Origin: Bradyrhizobium sp. CSA112
Lineage (GTDB): Bacteria > Pseudomonadota > Alphaproteobacteria > Rhizobiales > Xanthobacteraceae
DNA length: 64,000 nucleotides
Reading direction: 5' to 3'
Assembly: GCF_029051645.1 (NCBI RefSeq)
Contig: NZ_JAACFS010000031.1
Location: forward strand, 31,077 to 95,076
The position numbers and the translations under genes are program-made. The notes below the pieces were generated by a model. The model made no database searches and was not told the origin of the DNA. It was given only the letters and a program-made list of their open reading frames with translations. Shown in pieces: positions 17,566-25,560 of this stretch. Numbering within the stretch: position 1 is the first letter of the stretch; each line of letters opens with the position of its first letter.

Positions 17566-18867
17566 ATGGCAATAGACGATTCCAGCACTTCCTCCATCTT
17601 TGCACCGTGGCCGGACCGGCTGCGGCATTCGGCCATCATCCTGCTGGCCGCCGGCCTCGCGCTGTGTGCGCTCGTGCTGCTGGCCGATCTCTCGCCGGCG
17701 CGCGCTGTGGCGGTTTTCATCTGTATCGCAGCCGCTGCACTGGTGCCCTGGCGGCTGCATGATGCCGGCAGTTCCCGCGAGGATGTCCGTGCGGTCAGTC
17801 CGGTCGAGGCGGCAGCCGTCAGCGCGGTCGTTGCCGGCATGCCGGATCCGGCGGTGCTGCTCGACCGCGCCGGGCGTGTCATTCATCTCAATGCGGCGGC
17901 TGCCCAGCTCGCGCCGGCGCTGCGCAAGAACGAACTCGCACAGTTCGCGCTGCGCTCGCCGGAGATCATCACCGCACTTCGCGAGGCGATCGCGACCAGT
18001 GAACCGCGCCGGGCGCTCTATCTCGACCAGGTGCCGGTCGACCGCTGGATGGAACTGATCATCACGCCGGTGCCGGTGCCGACGCTGTTCGGCGGCACCG
18101 AAAAATGCATGCTGATGACTTTCCACGACCAGACGCCGCTGCGGCGGGTCGAGGAAATGCGCGCCGATTTCGTCGCCAATGCCAGCCACGAGCTGCGGAC
18201 GCCGCTGGCGGCGTTGTCGGGCTTCATCGACACGCTGCAGGGCCCTGCCAAGGACGACGCCAAGGCGCGCGAACGCTTTCTGTCGATCATGCATACGCAG
18301 GCGACGCGAATGGCGCGGCTGATCGACGATCTGTTGTCGCTGTCGCGGGTCGAGTTGTCGGCCCATGTCCGCCCCGACGCCTGCGTCGATATCGTGCCGA
18401 TCATTCGCCAGGTCGCCGACGGGCTGGAGCCGCTCGCCCGGGAACGCCAGGTCGAAATCGAGATCGACCTGCCCACCGCGCCGGTGACGATCGCGGGCGA
18501 TCGCGAGGAGTTGCTGCGGCTGTTCGAAAACCTGATCGAGAACGCGCTCAAATACGGCGCGTCCGGCGGGCGGGTCATCGTCACCCTGACCCAGGCCACA
18601 TCTGGCGAGGGCGCGCCGGAAGTCCGTATCATGGTCCGGGATTTCGGCCCCGGCATCGCGCCGGAACATCTGCCGCGGCTGACCGAACGCTTCTACCGGG
18701 TCGATGTCGGCGACAGCCGCGCGCAAGGTGGAACCGGCCTCGGTTTATCCCTAGTGAAACATATTCTTAACCGTCATCGCGGCCGGCTTTTGATCGAAAG
18801 CGTGCCCAAAAACGGCGCCGTCTTTACTGCCTGTTTTCCCCAGGCCAAGGCCCCGTCAGCGCATTAA
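17566..18867 (+). CDS. phoR: Phosphate regulon sensor histidine kinase PhoR
   Basis: 433 residues. Two membrane segments (about 21-40 and 46-62), a PAS-like domain (about 83-190), a DHp domain with the phospho-accepting His208 in NASHELRTPL, then the ATPase domain with ENLIENALKYG (N box), DFGPGIA (G1) and GGTGLGLSL (G2). It phosphorylates PhoB when phosphate is limiting, under the control of PstSCAB and PhoU. It precedes the pst operon, whose Pho box begins 25 bases after its stop. Confidence 0.95.
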   Translation: MAIDDSSTSSIFAPWPDRLRHSAIILLAAGLALCALVLLADLSPARAVAVFICIAAAALVPWRLHDAGSSREDVRAVSPVEAAAVSAVVAGMPDPAVLLDRAGRVIHLNAAAAQLAPALRKNELAQFALRSPEIITALREAIATSEPRRALYLDQVPVDRWMELIITPVPVPTLFGGTEKCMLMTFHDQTPLRRVEEMRADFVANASHELRTPLAALSGFIDTLQGPAKDDAKARERFLSIMHTQATRMARLIDDLLSLSRVELSAHVRPDACVDIVPIIRQVADGLEPLARERQVEIEIDLPTAPVTIAGDREELLRLFENLIENALKYGASGGRVIVTLTQATSGEGAPEVRIMVRDFGPGIAPEHLPRLTERFYRVDVGDSRAQGGTGLGLSLVKHILNRHRGRLLIESVPKNGAVFTACFPQAKAPSAH

Positions 18868-18892
18868 GTCAAGCGATTTCAATTGCTTGTTA

Positions 18893-18910
18893 CTGTCATC
18901 CAACTGTCAT
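18893..18910 (+). promoter_or_regulatory. Pho box upstream of pstS
   Basis: Two perfect CTGTCAT repeats (18893-18899 and 18904-18910) separated by four bases, exactly the CTGTCAT-N4-CTGTCAT consensus for PhoB binding. It is about 98 bases upstream of the pstS start. PhoB bound here should activate pstSCAB-phoU-phoB and so its own gene. No second copy was found upstream of phoR or phoB. Confidence 0.93.
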
Positions 18911-19007
18911 CTAACCTTCGTAAAAGCTCTATCGACCGCGCCTAAACGGGCGGGCGTGAGCGCGATCGGGCGTAACAGACGCTTCGCTCACACAGATGGA
19001 GACGACC

Positions 19008-20018
19008 ATGAATTTCATGAAAGCTATCGTCGCTGCAGGCCTCGTTGCCGCATCGACGTCGGCCTTCGCTGCCGACATTACCGGCGCAGGCGCGACCTTC
19101 CCCTTCCCGATCTATTCGAAGTGGGCCGATGCCTACAAGAAGGAGACCGGTAACGGCCTGAACTACCAGTCGATCGGCTCTGGCGCCGGTATCAAGCAGA
19201 TCCAGGCCAAGACCGTGACCTTCGGCGCCACCGACGCGCCGCTCAAGGCCGAGCAGCTCGAGAAGGACGGCCTGGTGCAGTGGCCGATGGTGATGGGCGC
19301 GATCGTGCCGGTCGTGAACCTCGAAGGCATCAAGCCGGGCGAACTGGTGCTGTCGGGCGAAGTGCTCGGCGACATCTATCTCGGCAAGATCAAGAAGTGG
19401 GACGATGCCGCAATCGCCAAGCTCAATCCGAAGCTGAAGCTACCCTCGGATGCCATCACCGTGGTCCGCCGCTCCGACGGTTCGGGCACCACCTTCAACT
19501 TCACCGACTACCTCTCGAAGTCGAGCGCCGACTGGAAAGCCAAGGTCGGCACCGGCACCGCGGTCGAGTGGCCGGTGGGCGTTGGCGCCAAGGGTAACGA
19601 AGGCGTCGCCGGCAATATCGGCCAGACCAAGAATGCGATCGGTTACGTCGAATACGCCTACGCCAAGCAGAACAAGCTGACCCATACCGCGATGATCAAC
19701 AAGGCTGGCAAGACCGTGCAGCCGACCATGGAAGCCTTCCAGGCGGCCGCGTCGAACGCCGACTGGGCCAAGGCGCCCGGCTACTACGTGATCCTCACCG
19801 ATCAGCCCGGCGACGCCTCCTGGCCGATCACGGCGGCGACCTTCATCCTGATGCACAAGGCTGCAACCGACAAGGCGGCGTCCCAGGAAGCGATCAAGTT
19901 CTTCAAATGGTCGTTCGAGAAGGGCGACAAGATGGCTGAAGAGCTCGACTACATTCCGATGCCGGACTCGGTCGTCAAGCTGATCGAGAAGACCTGGTCC
20001 TCGGAGATCAAGAGCTGA
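19008..20018 (+). CDS. pstS: Phosphate-binding periplasmic protein PstS
   Basis: 336 residues. A cleavable signal peptide ends at AFA before ADITGAGATFPFPIYSKW, the usual N-terminus of mature PstS. The phosphate-site motif RRSDGSGTTFNFTDYL and the GNEGVAGNIGQTKNAIGYVEY region are both present. It binds phosphate in the periplasm and hands it to PstCA. The ATG at 19008 is preferred to one four codons earlier because GGAGA lies just before it. It is followed by two hairpins before pstC. Confidence 0.96.
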   Translation: MNFMKAIVAAGLVAASTSAFAADITGAGATFPFPIYSKWADAYKKETGNGLNYQSIGSGAGIKQIQAKTVTFGATDAPLKAEQLEKDGLVQWPMVMGAIVPVVNLEGIKPGELVLSGEVLGDIYLGKIKKWDDAAIAKLNPKLKLPSDAITVVRRSDGSGTTFNFTDYLSKSSADWKAKVGTGTAVEWPVGVGAKGNEGVAGNIGQTKNAIGYVEYAYAKQNKLTHTAMINKAGKTVQPTMEAFQAAASNADWAKAPGYYVILTDQPGDASWPITAATFILMHKAATDKAASQEAIKFFKWSFEKGDKMAEELDYIPMPDSVVKLIEKTWSSEIKS

Positions 20019-20044
20019 CGGAGCCAGCGCTTCGCAACGCGACC

Positions 20045-20093
20045 GCTCAACCCGGGATGCCCGGGTTGAGCACCCCTCTCGGGACAAGAGAGG
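20045..20093 (+). promoter_or_regulatory. Two intercistronic hairpins between pstS and pstC
   Basis: The first is a perfect 12-base stem (20045-20056 with 20060-20071) with a three-base ATG loop, GCTCAACCCGGG paired with CCCGGGTTGAGC. The second is a 6-base stem, CCTCTC/GAGAGG (20075-20080 with 20088-20093). Neither has a U run, so they look like RNA-stabilising or processing structures rather than full terminators. They would let pstS mRNA accumulate above pstCAB. Confidence 0.75.
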
Positions 20094-20167
20094 CAAGAAC
20101 AATGTGCGAGCCGAAAAAGCCGTGCACCGAAGTCCGGGTCGCTGGGCTATAAGTACAGGGGATTGGC

Positions 20168-21166
20168 GTGGCAGAAATGACGGTCGAAAGCGACGTAATG
20201 GACGCTGCCGGACCTTATGATCGCGCAAAGGCTCTCAGCGCGTTCAAGCTCGGCGACGTCACCTTCTATTGGATCACGCGCGCCTGCGCGATCTCGGTTC
20301 TGCTCATCCTCGGCGGCATCATCATTTCGCTTATTATCGGCGCCTGGCCGGCGATCCGGGAATATGGCGCGGCCTTCCTGTGGACGCAGCGCTGGGCGCC
20401 GTCTGCCGACCCGCCAGTGCTCGGCGCGCTCGGCCCGGTCTACGGCACGCTGGTCACTTCCGTGATCGCGATGATGATCGCCATTCCGGTCGGCCTCGGC
20501 ATCGCCGTGTTCCTGACGGAGATCTGCCCGATCTGGCTGCGCCGTCCGATCGGCCTTGCCATCGAACTGCTCGCCGGCATTCCCTCCATCATCTACGGCA
20601 TGTGGGGCTTCTTCGTGCTGGGGCCGTTTCTGGCCAACACCTTCCAGCCGTTCATGATCAGCGTGTTCGACGGCGTTCCCGTGCTGGGGACGATCTTCGC
20701 CGGTCCGCCGTCCTATCTCAGCCTGTTCAACGCGTCATTGATTCTGGCGATCATGGTATTGCCGTTCATCACCGCGATCTCGGTCGACGTCTTCAAGACG
20801 GTCCCGCCGGTGCTCAAAGAGGCCGCCTATGGGGTGGGATGTACCAACTGGGAAGTCGTCCGTAACGTCGTCATCCCCTACACCCGCGTCGGCGTGATCG
20901 GCGGCATCATGCTGGCGCTCGGCCGTGCGCTGGGCGAGACCATGGCGGTCACCTTCATCATCGGCAATTCGTTCAAGATCCAGTCCTCGATCTTCGCGCC
21001 GGGCACCACGATCTCGGCGGCGATCGCATCCGAATTCGCCGAGAGCGACGGGCTGCACCAGTCGGGCCTGATCCTGCTCGGCCTGCTCCTGTTCATTCTG
21101 ACGTTCTTCGTTCTTGCTGCCGCGCGGCTGATGCTGATGCGTCTGGAAAAGAAGGCGGGGAACTGA
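20168..21166 (+). CDS. pstC: Phosphate ABC transporter permease PstC
   Basis: 332 residues, six or so membrane segments. The binding-protein-dependent permease motif is visible as KEAAYGVGCTNWEVVRNVVIP, and GIPSIIYGMWGFFVLGPF is typical of PstC. Start is GTG with AGGGGATT upstream; an in-frame ATG lies three codons later. One base separates its stop from the pstA start, so translation is probably coupled. Confidence 0.95.
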   Translation: MAEMTVESDVMDAAGPYDRAKALSAFKLGDVTFYWITRACAISVLLILGGIIISLIIGAWPAIREYGAAFLWTQRWAPSADPPVLGALGPVYGTLVTSVIAMMIAIPVGLGIAVFLTEICPIWLRRPIGLAIELLAGIPSIIYGMWGFFVLGPFLANTFQPFMISVFDGVPVLGTIFAGPPSYLSLFNASLILAIMVLPFITAISVDVFKTVPPVLKEAAYGVGCTNWEVVRNVVIPYTRVGVIGGIMLALGRALGETMAVTFIIGNSFKIQSSIFAPGTTISAAIASEFAESDGLHQSGLILLGLLLFILTFFVLAAARLMLMRLEKKAGN

Positions 21167-21167
21167 C

Positions 21168-22013
21168 ATGAACCCGATTTACGTCTCCCGCCGCCGCAAG
21201 AACATCATCGTCAAGTTCCTGTGCCTGGGCGCCGCAGCGTTCGGCGTAACCTGGCTCGCGCTGATCCTGTTCACGCTGTTCTATAACGGTCTCGCCGGAC
21301 TCAACCTCGCCGTCTTCACCCAGGATACGCCGCCGCCCGGTTCGACCGATGGCGGCCTGCGCAACGCCATCATCGGCTCGATCATGATGACCGTGATCGG
21401 GGTCGGCATCGGTGCGCCGCTCGGCCTGTTCGCCGGAACCTATCTCGCCGAATACGGCAAGCACGACAAGCTCACCTCGGTGATCCGCTTCATCAACGAC
21501 ATTCTGCTCTCCGCGCCTTCGATCATCATCGGCCTGTTCATCTACGGCGCGATCGTGGTGCCGATGGGCGGCTTCTCTGCCTTCGCCGGCTGCCTGGCGC
21601 TCGCCGTGATCGTGATCCCCGTGGTGGTCCGCACCACCGAGGACATGCTGGGGCTGGTGCCCAATCCGCTGCGCGAGGCGGCGTCCGCGCTCGGCCTGCC
21701 GCGCTCGCTTGTCATCAAGCGGATCGCCTACCGCGCCGCGCGCGCCGGCCTTATCACCGGCGTCCTGCTGGCCACTGCCCGCGTCGCCGGCGAAACCGCG
21801 CCGCTGCTGTTCACCGCGCTGTCCAACCAGTTCTTCAGCCTGGACCTGACCAAGACGATGGCGAACCTGCCGGTCACCATCAACAACTTCGTGCAGAGCC
21901 CCTATGTCTACTGGAAGCAGCTCGCCTGGAGCGGGGCCCTGCTGATCACGCTTACCGTACTTGCCCTGAATATTGGCGCGCGCATTCTTGGCGCCGAGAG
22001 GACATCCAAATGA
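21168..22013 (+). CDS. pstA: Phosphate ABC transporter permease PstA
   Basis: 281 residues, about six membrane segments. The loop LREAASALGLPRSLVIKRI is the cytoplasmic coupling helix that contacts PstB, and LLSAPSIIIGLFIYG is typical of PstA. The last four bases (ATGA) overlap the pstB start. Forms the membrane channel with PstC. Confidence 0.95.
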   Translation: MNPIYVSRRRKNIIVKFLCLGAAAFGVTWLALILFTLFYNGLAGLNLAVFTQDTPPPGSTDGGLRNAIIGSIMMTVIGVGIGAPLGLFAGTYLAEYGKHDKLTSVIRFINDILLSAPSIIIGLFIYGAIVVPMGGFSAFAGCLALAVIVIPVVVRTTEDMLGLVPNPLREAASALGLPRSLVIKRIAYRAARAGLITGVLLATARVAGETAPLLFTALSNQFFSLDLTKTMANLPVTINNFVQSPYVYWKQLAWSGALLITLTVLALNIGARILGAERTSK

Positions 22014-22831
22014 CCGAACTCTCCGTATCCGTGAGTAACGCGAACGGTCCCGTTCCGCAGGTGGCGCTGCCCGAGGCTGCGCCGAAGGTGACTGCCCGCG
22101 GCCTGAACTTTTACTATGGCGAACACCACGCGCTGAAGAACATCAACCTGACGCTCGGCACCCACCGCGTCACCGCCTTCATCGGCCCGTCCGGCTGCGG
22201 CAAGTCCACGCTGCTGCGGATCTTCAACCGGATGTACGACCTCTATCCCGGCCAGAAGGCGACGGGGCAGTTGATGCTCGACCAGACCAACATTCTCGAC
22301 CCCAAGCTCGACCTCAATCTGCTACGGGCCCGCGTCGGCATGGTGTTCCAGAAGCCGACGCCGTTCCCGATGACGATCTACGAGAACATCGCTTTCGGCA
22401 TCCGCCTCTATGAGAAGATCTCCAAGTCGGAGATGGACGGCCGGGTGGAGAAGGCGCTGCGCGGCGGCGCGCTTTGGAACGAGGTCAAGGACAAGCTGAA
22501 CGCCTCCGGCCTTTCGCTGTCCGGCGGCCAGCAGCAGCGGCTCTGCATCGCGCGCACGGTAGCGGTGCGGCCCGAAGTGATCCTGTTCGACGAGCCTTGT
22601 TCCGCGCTGGACCCGATCTCGACCGCCAAGATCGAGGAGCTGATCCAGGAGCTGGCGGAGGATTACACCATTGCCATCGTCACCCATAACATGCAGCAGG
22701 CGGCGCGCGTCTCGGACAAGACCGCCTTCATGTATCTCGGTGAGCTGATCGAATTCGACGACACCAACAAGATTTTCACCTCGCCCGGCGATCGACGCAC
22801 CCAGGACTACATCACCGGCCGATTCGGTTGA
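22010..22831 (+). CDS. pstB: Phosphate ABC transporter ATP-binding protein PstB
   Basis: 273 residues. Walker A GPSGCGKST (59-67), Q-loop MVFQKPTPFP, signature LSGGQQQR, Walker B VILFDEP and H-loop IVTHN are all intact. The first 25 residues are a low-complexity extension. It powers phosphate import by PstSCA and participates in signalling to PhoR through PhoU. It overlaps pstA by four bases; phoU follows after 11 bases. Confidence 0.96.
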   Translation: MTELSVSVSNANGPVPQVALPEAAPKVTARGLNFYYGEHHALKNINLTLGTHRVTAFIGPSGCGKSTLLRIFNRMYDLYPGQKATGQLMLDQTNILDPKLDLNLLRARVGMVFQKPTPFPMTIYENIAFGIRLYEKISKSEMDGRVEKALRGGALWNEVKDKLNASGLSLSGGQQQRLCIARTVAVRPEVILFDEPCSALDPISTAKIEELIQELAEDYTIAIVTHNMQQAARVSDKTAFMYLGELIEFDDTNKIFTSPGDRRTQDYITGRFG

Positions 22832-22842
22832 GGAGATAACAG

Positions 22843-23559
22843 ATGGCATCCGAGCACACCGCCAAGGCGTTCGACAGCGACCTTCAGGAACTGACCCGTC
22901 TGGTCGCCGAGATGGGCGGCATGGTCGAGCGCATGATTACCGAATCCGTCGACGCGCTGGTCCGCCGCGACGTCCCGCTCGGCAAGCGGGTCGTTGCGAC
23001 CGACGTCGAGATCGACCGCCTGCAGCATCTGATCGAGGAGCGCGCGGTGCTAACCATCGCACGGCGCCAGCCGATGGCGATCGATTTGCGCGAGATTGTC
23101 GGCGCTATGCGCGTTGCCACCGATCTGGAGCGGATCGGCGACCTCGCCAAGAACATGGGCAAGCGGGTCTCGGCGCTGGAGAACGATTTCCAGCCGCTGA
23201 AGCTGATGCGCGGCCTCGAGCACATGACCGATCTGGTGCAGTCGCAGGTCAAGTCTGTGCTGGACGCCTATGCGGCGCACGATCTGCCGGCGGCGATGGC
23301 GGTGTGGAAGGGCGACGAGGAAGTCGACGCCATCTGCACCTCGCTGTTCCGCGAGCTCCTGACCTATATGATGGAAGATCCGCGCAACATCTCGTTCTGC
23401 ATCCACCTGATGTTCTGCGCCAAGAATATCGAGCGGATCGGCGACCATGCCACCAACATCGCCGAAACCGTGTTCTACATGATCGAAGGCCAGCAAATTC
23501 TCGACCAGCGCCCGAAGGGCGACATGACGACGTTTGCTACCACCGTACCTAATACTTGA
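22843..23559 (+). CDS. phoU: Phosphate transport system regulator PhoU
   Basis: 238 residues forming two PhoU three-helix bundles (about 10-115 and 120-215). The metal-binding motifs appear as ATDLERIGDLAKN and KNIERIGDHATNIAE. PhoU links PstB to PhoR and keeps the Pho response off when phosphate is plentiful. GAGGAG precedes its ATG. A 111-base gap separates it from phoB. Confidence 0.95.
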   Translation: MASEHTAKAFDSDLQELTRLVAEMGGMVERMITESVDALVRRDVPLGKRVVATDVEIDRLQHLIEERAVLTIARRQPMAIDLREIVGAMRVATDLERIGDLAKNMGKRVSALENDFQPLKLMRGLEHMTDLVQSQVKSVLDAYAAHDLPAAMAVWKGDEEVDAICTSLFRELLTYMMEDPRNISFCIHLMFCAKNIERIGDHATNIAETVFYMIEGQQILDQRPKGDMTTFATTVPNT

Positions 23560-23670
23560 TAAAGCGTTCTCGAGCGGAGTGGAGACCGGTTCGCATAGCA
23601 ATCAAGTTTACGCAGACTGCATAGACATATCTGCGTAGAAAACACGTCAAACAGAAGAGGCAAAAGCAGA

Positions 23671-24375
23671 ATGAGCGCGCGCATTATGGTGGTCGAGGAC
23701 GAGGAAGCGCTGACCACGCTGTTGCGCTACAACCTCGACGCCGAAGGTTATGATGTCGAAACCGTCGCCCGCGGCGACGACGCGGATACGCGGCTGAAGG
23801 AGCGGGTGCCCGATCTTGTGGTGCTCGATTGGATGCTGCCAGGCCTGTCAGGCATCGAACTGTGCCGCCGGCTCCGCGCCCGACCTGAGACCAAGCAATT
23901 GCCGATCATCATGCTGACGGCGCGCGGCGAGGAGAGCGAGCGCGTGCGCGGGCTTGCGACCGGCGCCGACGACTACATCGTCAAGCCGTTCTCGGTGCCG
24001 GAACTGCTGGCGCGGGTGAAGGGCCTGTTGCGGCGGGCGAGCCCCGAGCGGCTCGCCACCGTGCTCACCTATGGCGACATCGAGCTCGATCGTGAGAAGC
24101 GCCGCGTCGCGCGGTCGGGCCGCCAGATCGATCTCGGCCCGACCGAATACCGGCTGTTGGAATTTTTTCTGGAGCATCCCGGCCGCGTCTTCAGTCGCGA
24201 GCAGTTGCTCGACAGCGTCTGGGGCCGCGACATCTATATCGACGAACGCACCGTCGACGTTCACATCGGCCGCCTGCGCAAACTGCTCAACCCCGGTCGC
24301 GAGCAGGATCCGATCCGCACCGTCCGCGGCGCGGGATATGCGCTGGATGATCGCTTTGCGAAGGTGGAGCCGTAA
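23671..24375 (+). CDS. phoB: Phosphate regulon response regulator PhoB
   Basis: 234 residues. The receiver domain has the acidic pocket E9-D10, phospho-acceptor D53 (VVLDWMLPG) and the conserved lysine in YIVKPFS. The C-terminal winged helix (about 130-230) has VDVHIGRLRKLL and RTVRGAGYAL. It binds the Pho box upstream of pstS. AGAGG lies upstream of the start. Last gene of the phosphate block, followed by a family A repeat. Confidence 0.96.
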   Translation: MSARIMVVEDEEALTTLLRYNLDAEGYDVETVARGDDADTRLKERVPDLVVLDWMLPGLSGIELCRRLRARPETKQLPIIMLTARGEESERVRGLATGADDYIVKPFSVPELLARVKGLLRRASPERLATVLTYGDIELDREKRRVARSGRQIDLGPTEYRLLEFFLEHPGRVFSREQLLDSVWGRDIYIDERTVDVHIGRLRKLLNPGREQDPIRTVRGAGYALDDRFAKVEP

Positions 24376-24405
24376 GGCTCTGCTGTTGTCTCAGCAGACT
24401 CAGCC

Positions 24406-24527
24406 GTCGTCCCCGCGAACGCGGGGACCCATAACCACAAATCTTGATTGTTGAAAAAAGCTGGAGCTCCAGCTCAGCATAACCACAGACACCTGTGGTT
24501 ATGGGTCCCTGCGTTCGCAGGGACGAC
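24406..24527. repeat. Intergenic palindromic repeat, family A (copy 4)
   Basis: Left arm GTCGTCCCCGCGAACGCGGG, right arm CCCTGCGTTCGCAGGGACGAC. The centre contains the 14-base palindrome GCTGGAGCTCCAGC and a CCACAGacacCTGTGG hairpin. Lies between convergent phoB and gcrA. Confidence 0.85.
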
Positions 24528-24544
24528 AACTACTACCGCGCCCC

Positions 24545-25057
24545 TTACCTGGTCTGCTTCGGCTGCTGCCTCCGCCGGTCGGCGGCGGGCTGGTAGGCGA
24601 TGCGCGAGTGGTGCGCGCAGTAGGGCAGTCCGGTGAGCGCCTTGCCGCCGCAGAAGAAGAATTCCGGGCTCGAGGGATCGCCGACCGGCCAGTGACAAGT
24701 GGCTTCGTTCAGCTCCAGCAGCGACAGTCGCTGGCTCATCGGCACCACATTGTCGACGGCGATCGGATCAGGCTCCATCTCGAGCTCGAAGGCGTGCGCG
24801 AGCGCGGTGTTGCCGCGCGACACCGGCCGCGACACCCGCATCATCTGCTGGGCGGCGGGACGCGCCTTGCGCTGCCGCGGGGCTGCCGAGGAGGGGCTCT
24901 TGGCACGGCCGGACAGGCCCAGCCGGTGCACTTTGCCGATCACGGCATTTCGCGTCACATTTCCGAGTTCCGCAGCGATCTGGCTTGCCGATAATCCGGC
25001 TTCCCAGAGCTTCTTAAGCTGCTCGACGCGATCGTCTGACCAGGTCAATACCGTCAT
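24545..25057 (-). CDS. gcrA: Cell-cycle regulator GcrA
   Basis: 170 residues. The N-terminus MTVLTWSDDRVEQLKKLW and the following SASQIAAELGNVTRNAVIGK are the GcrA DNA-binding helix-turn-helix. The C-terminal sigma70-interacting part has CHWPVGDPSSPEFFFCG and a final CAHH. GcrA associates with RNA polymerase and activates promoters carrying CcrM-methylated GANTC sites in alphaproteobacteria. Four GANTC sites lie within 230 bases upstream. Confidence 0.95.
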   Translation of the reverse strand: MTVLTWSDDRVEQLKKLWEAGLSASQIAAELGNVTRNAVIGKVHRLGLSGRAKSPSSAAPRQRKARPAAQQMMRVSRPVSRGNTALAHAFELEMEPDPIAVDNVVPMSQRLSLLELNEATCHWPVGDPSSPEFFFCGGKALTGLPYCAHHSRIAYQPAADRRRQQPKQTR

Positions 25058-25137
25058 CGTATTCTTCCCTTCGCATCGCGCCGGCCGATCAGGGGCAGCG
25101 CTGGCGACGTCATTCGTCTCAAAAATCCCTGCGGTCA

Positions 25138-25283
25138 GAATCCCTTAGCCCTCGCCGGACGCGAAAACCGCGCCCGAACGTTTACGCCGTACAAAATGGA
25201 CTCCAGGGATCAGAACTGCCGCACGAGATGTCGTACCCGACGGGCCAAAAGCTACAATATGGCGGGACTCGGGCGCAAGAGTC
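25138..25283. promoter_or_regulatory. GANTC cluster in the gcrA-argD intergenic region
   Basis: GANTC sites, the CcrM methylation target, begin at 25138 (GAATC), 25199 (GACTC), 25266 (GACTC) and 25279 (GAGTC). Roughly one per 310 bases is expected at this base composition. The remaining gene-free sequence between gcrA and argD (25058-25560) otherwise holds the promoter and hairpin listed separately. Confidence 0.4.
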
Positions 25284-25400
25284 CGGGCCCGCGCGTCCAC
25301 ATGTTCCGACATCTAGGCATTGCACTGCGTGTTTTCCACCACACCGCAATCTTACGGATTTCCTTGCCTTGCAGTGCAGGAAAGGCGGCTTCGTGGCGTG

Positions 25401-25428
25401 TTGACAGCGCCCCCCGCCCACATAGAAT
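25401..25428 (+). promoter_or_regulatory. Sigma70-type promoter upstream of argD
   Basis: TTGACA (25401-25406), a 16-base spacer, then TAGAAT (25423-25428). This is an unusually close match to the consensus for this genome. Transcription would begin near 25435, at the foot of the next hairpin. Confidence 0.6.
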
Positions 25429-25436
25429 ACCTCTCA

Positions 25437-25469
25437 CGTGCCGCCCTTAAGAGGCGGCACGTTTCGTTT
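25437..25469 (+). terminator. Terminator-like hairpin at the predicted 5' end of the argD transcript
   Basis: Stem CGTGCCGCC (25437-25445) pairs perfectly with GGCGGCACG (25453-25461), loop CTTAAGA, followed by TTTCGTTTT on the plus strand. It sits directly after the predicted start of transcription. It could be an early terminator/attenuator or a protective 5' stem-loop; about 90 bases of leader follow before argD. Confidence 0.5.
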
Positions 25470-25560
25470 TCGCAAGACCGGCTGTTGCCGCCTTCGCGCC
25501 AATGCACGCGTGTGCTCCGCGGCAGGTTCAAAAGCAGGTCTCAAACCTTCAGTGATTGCC

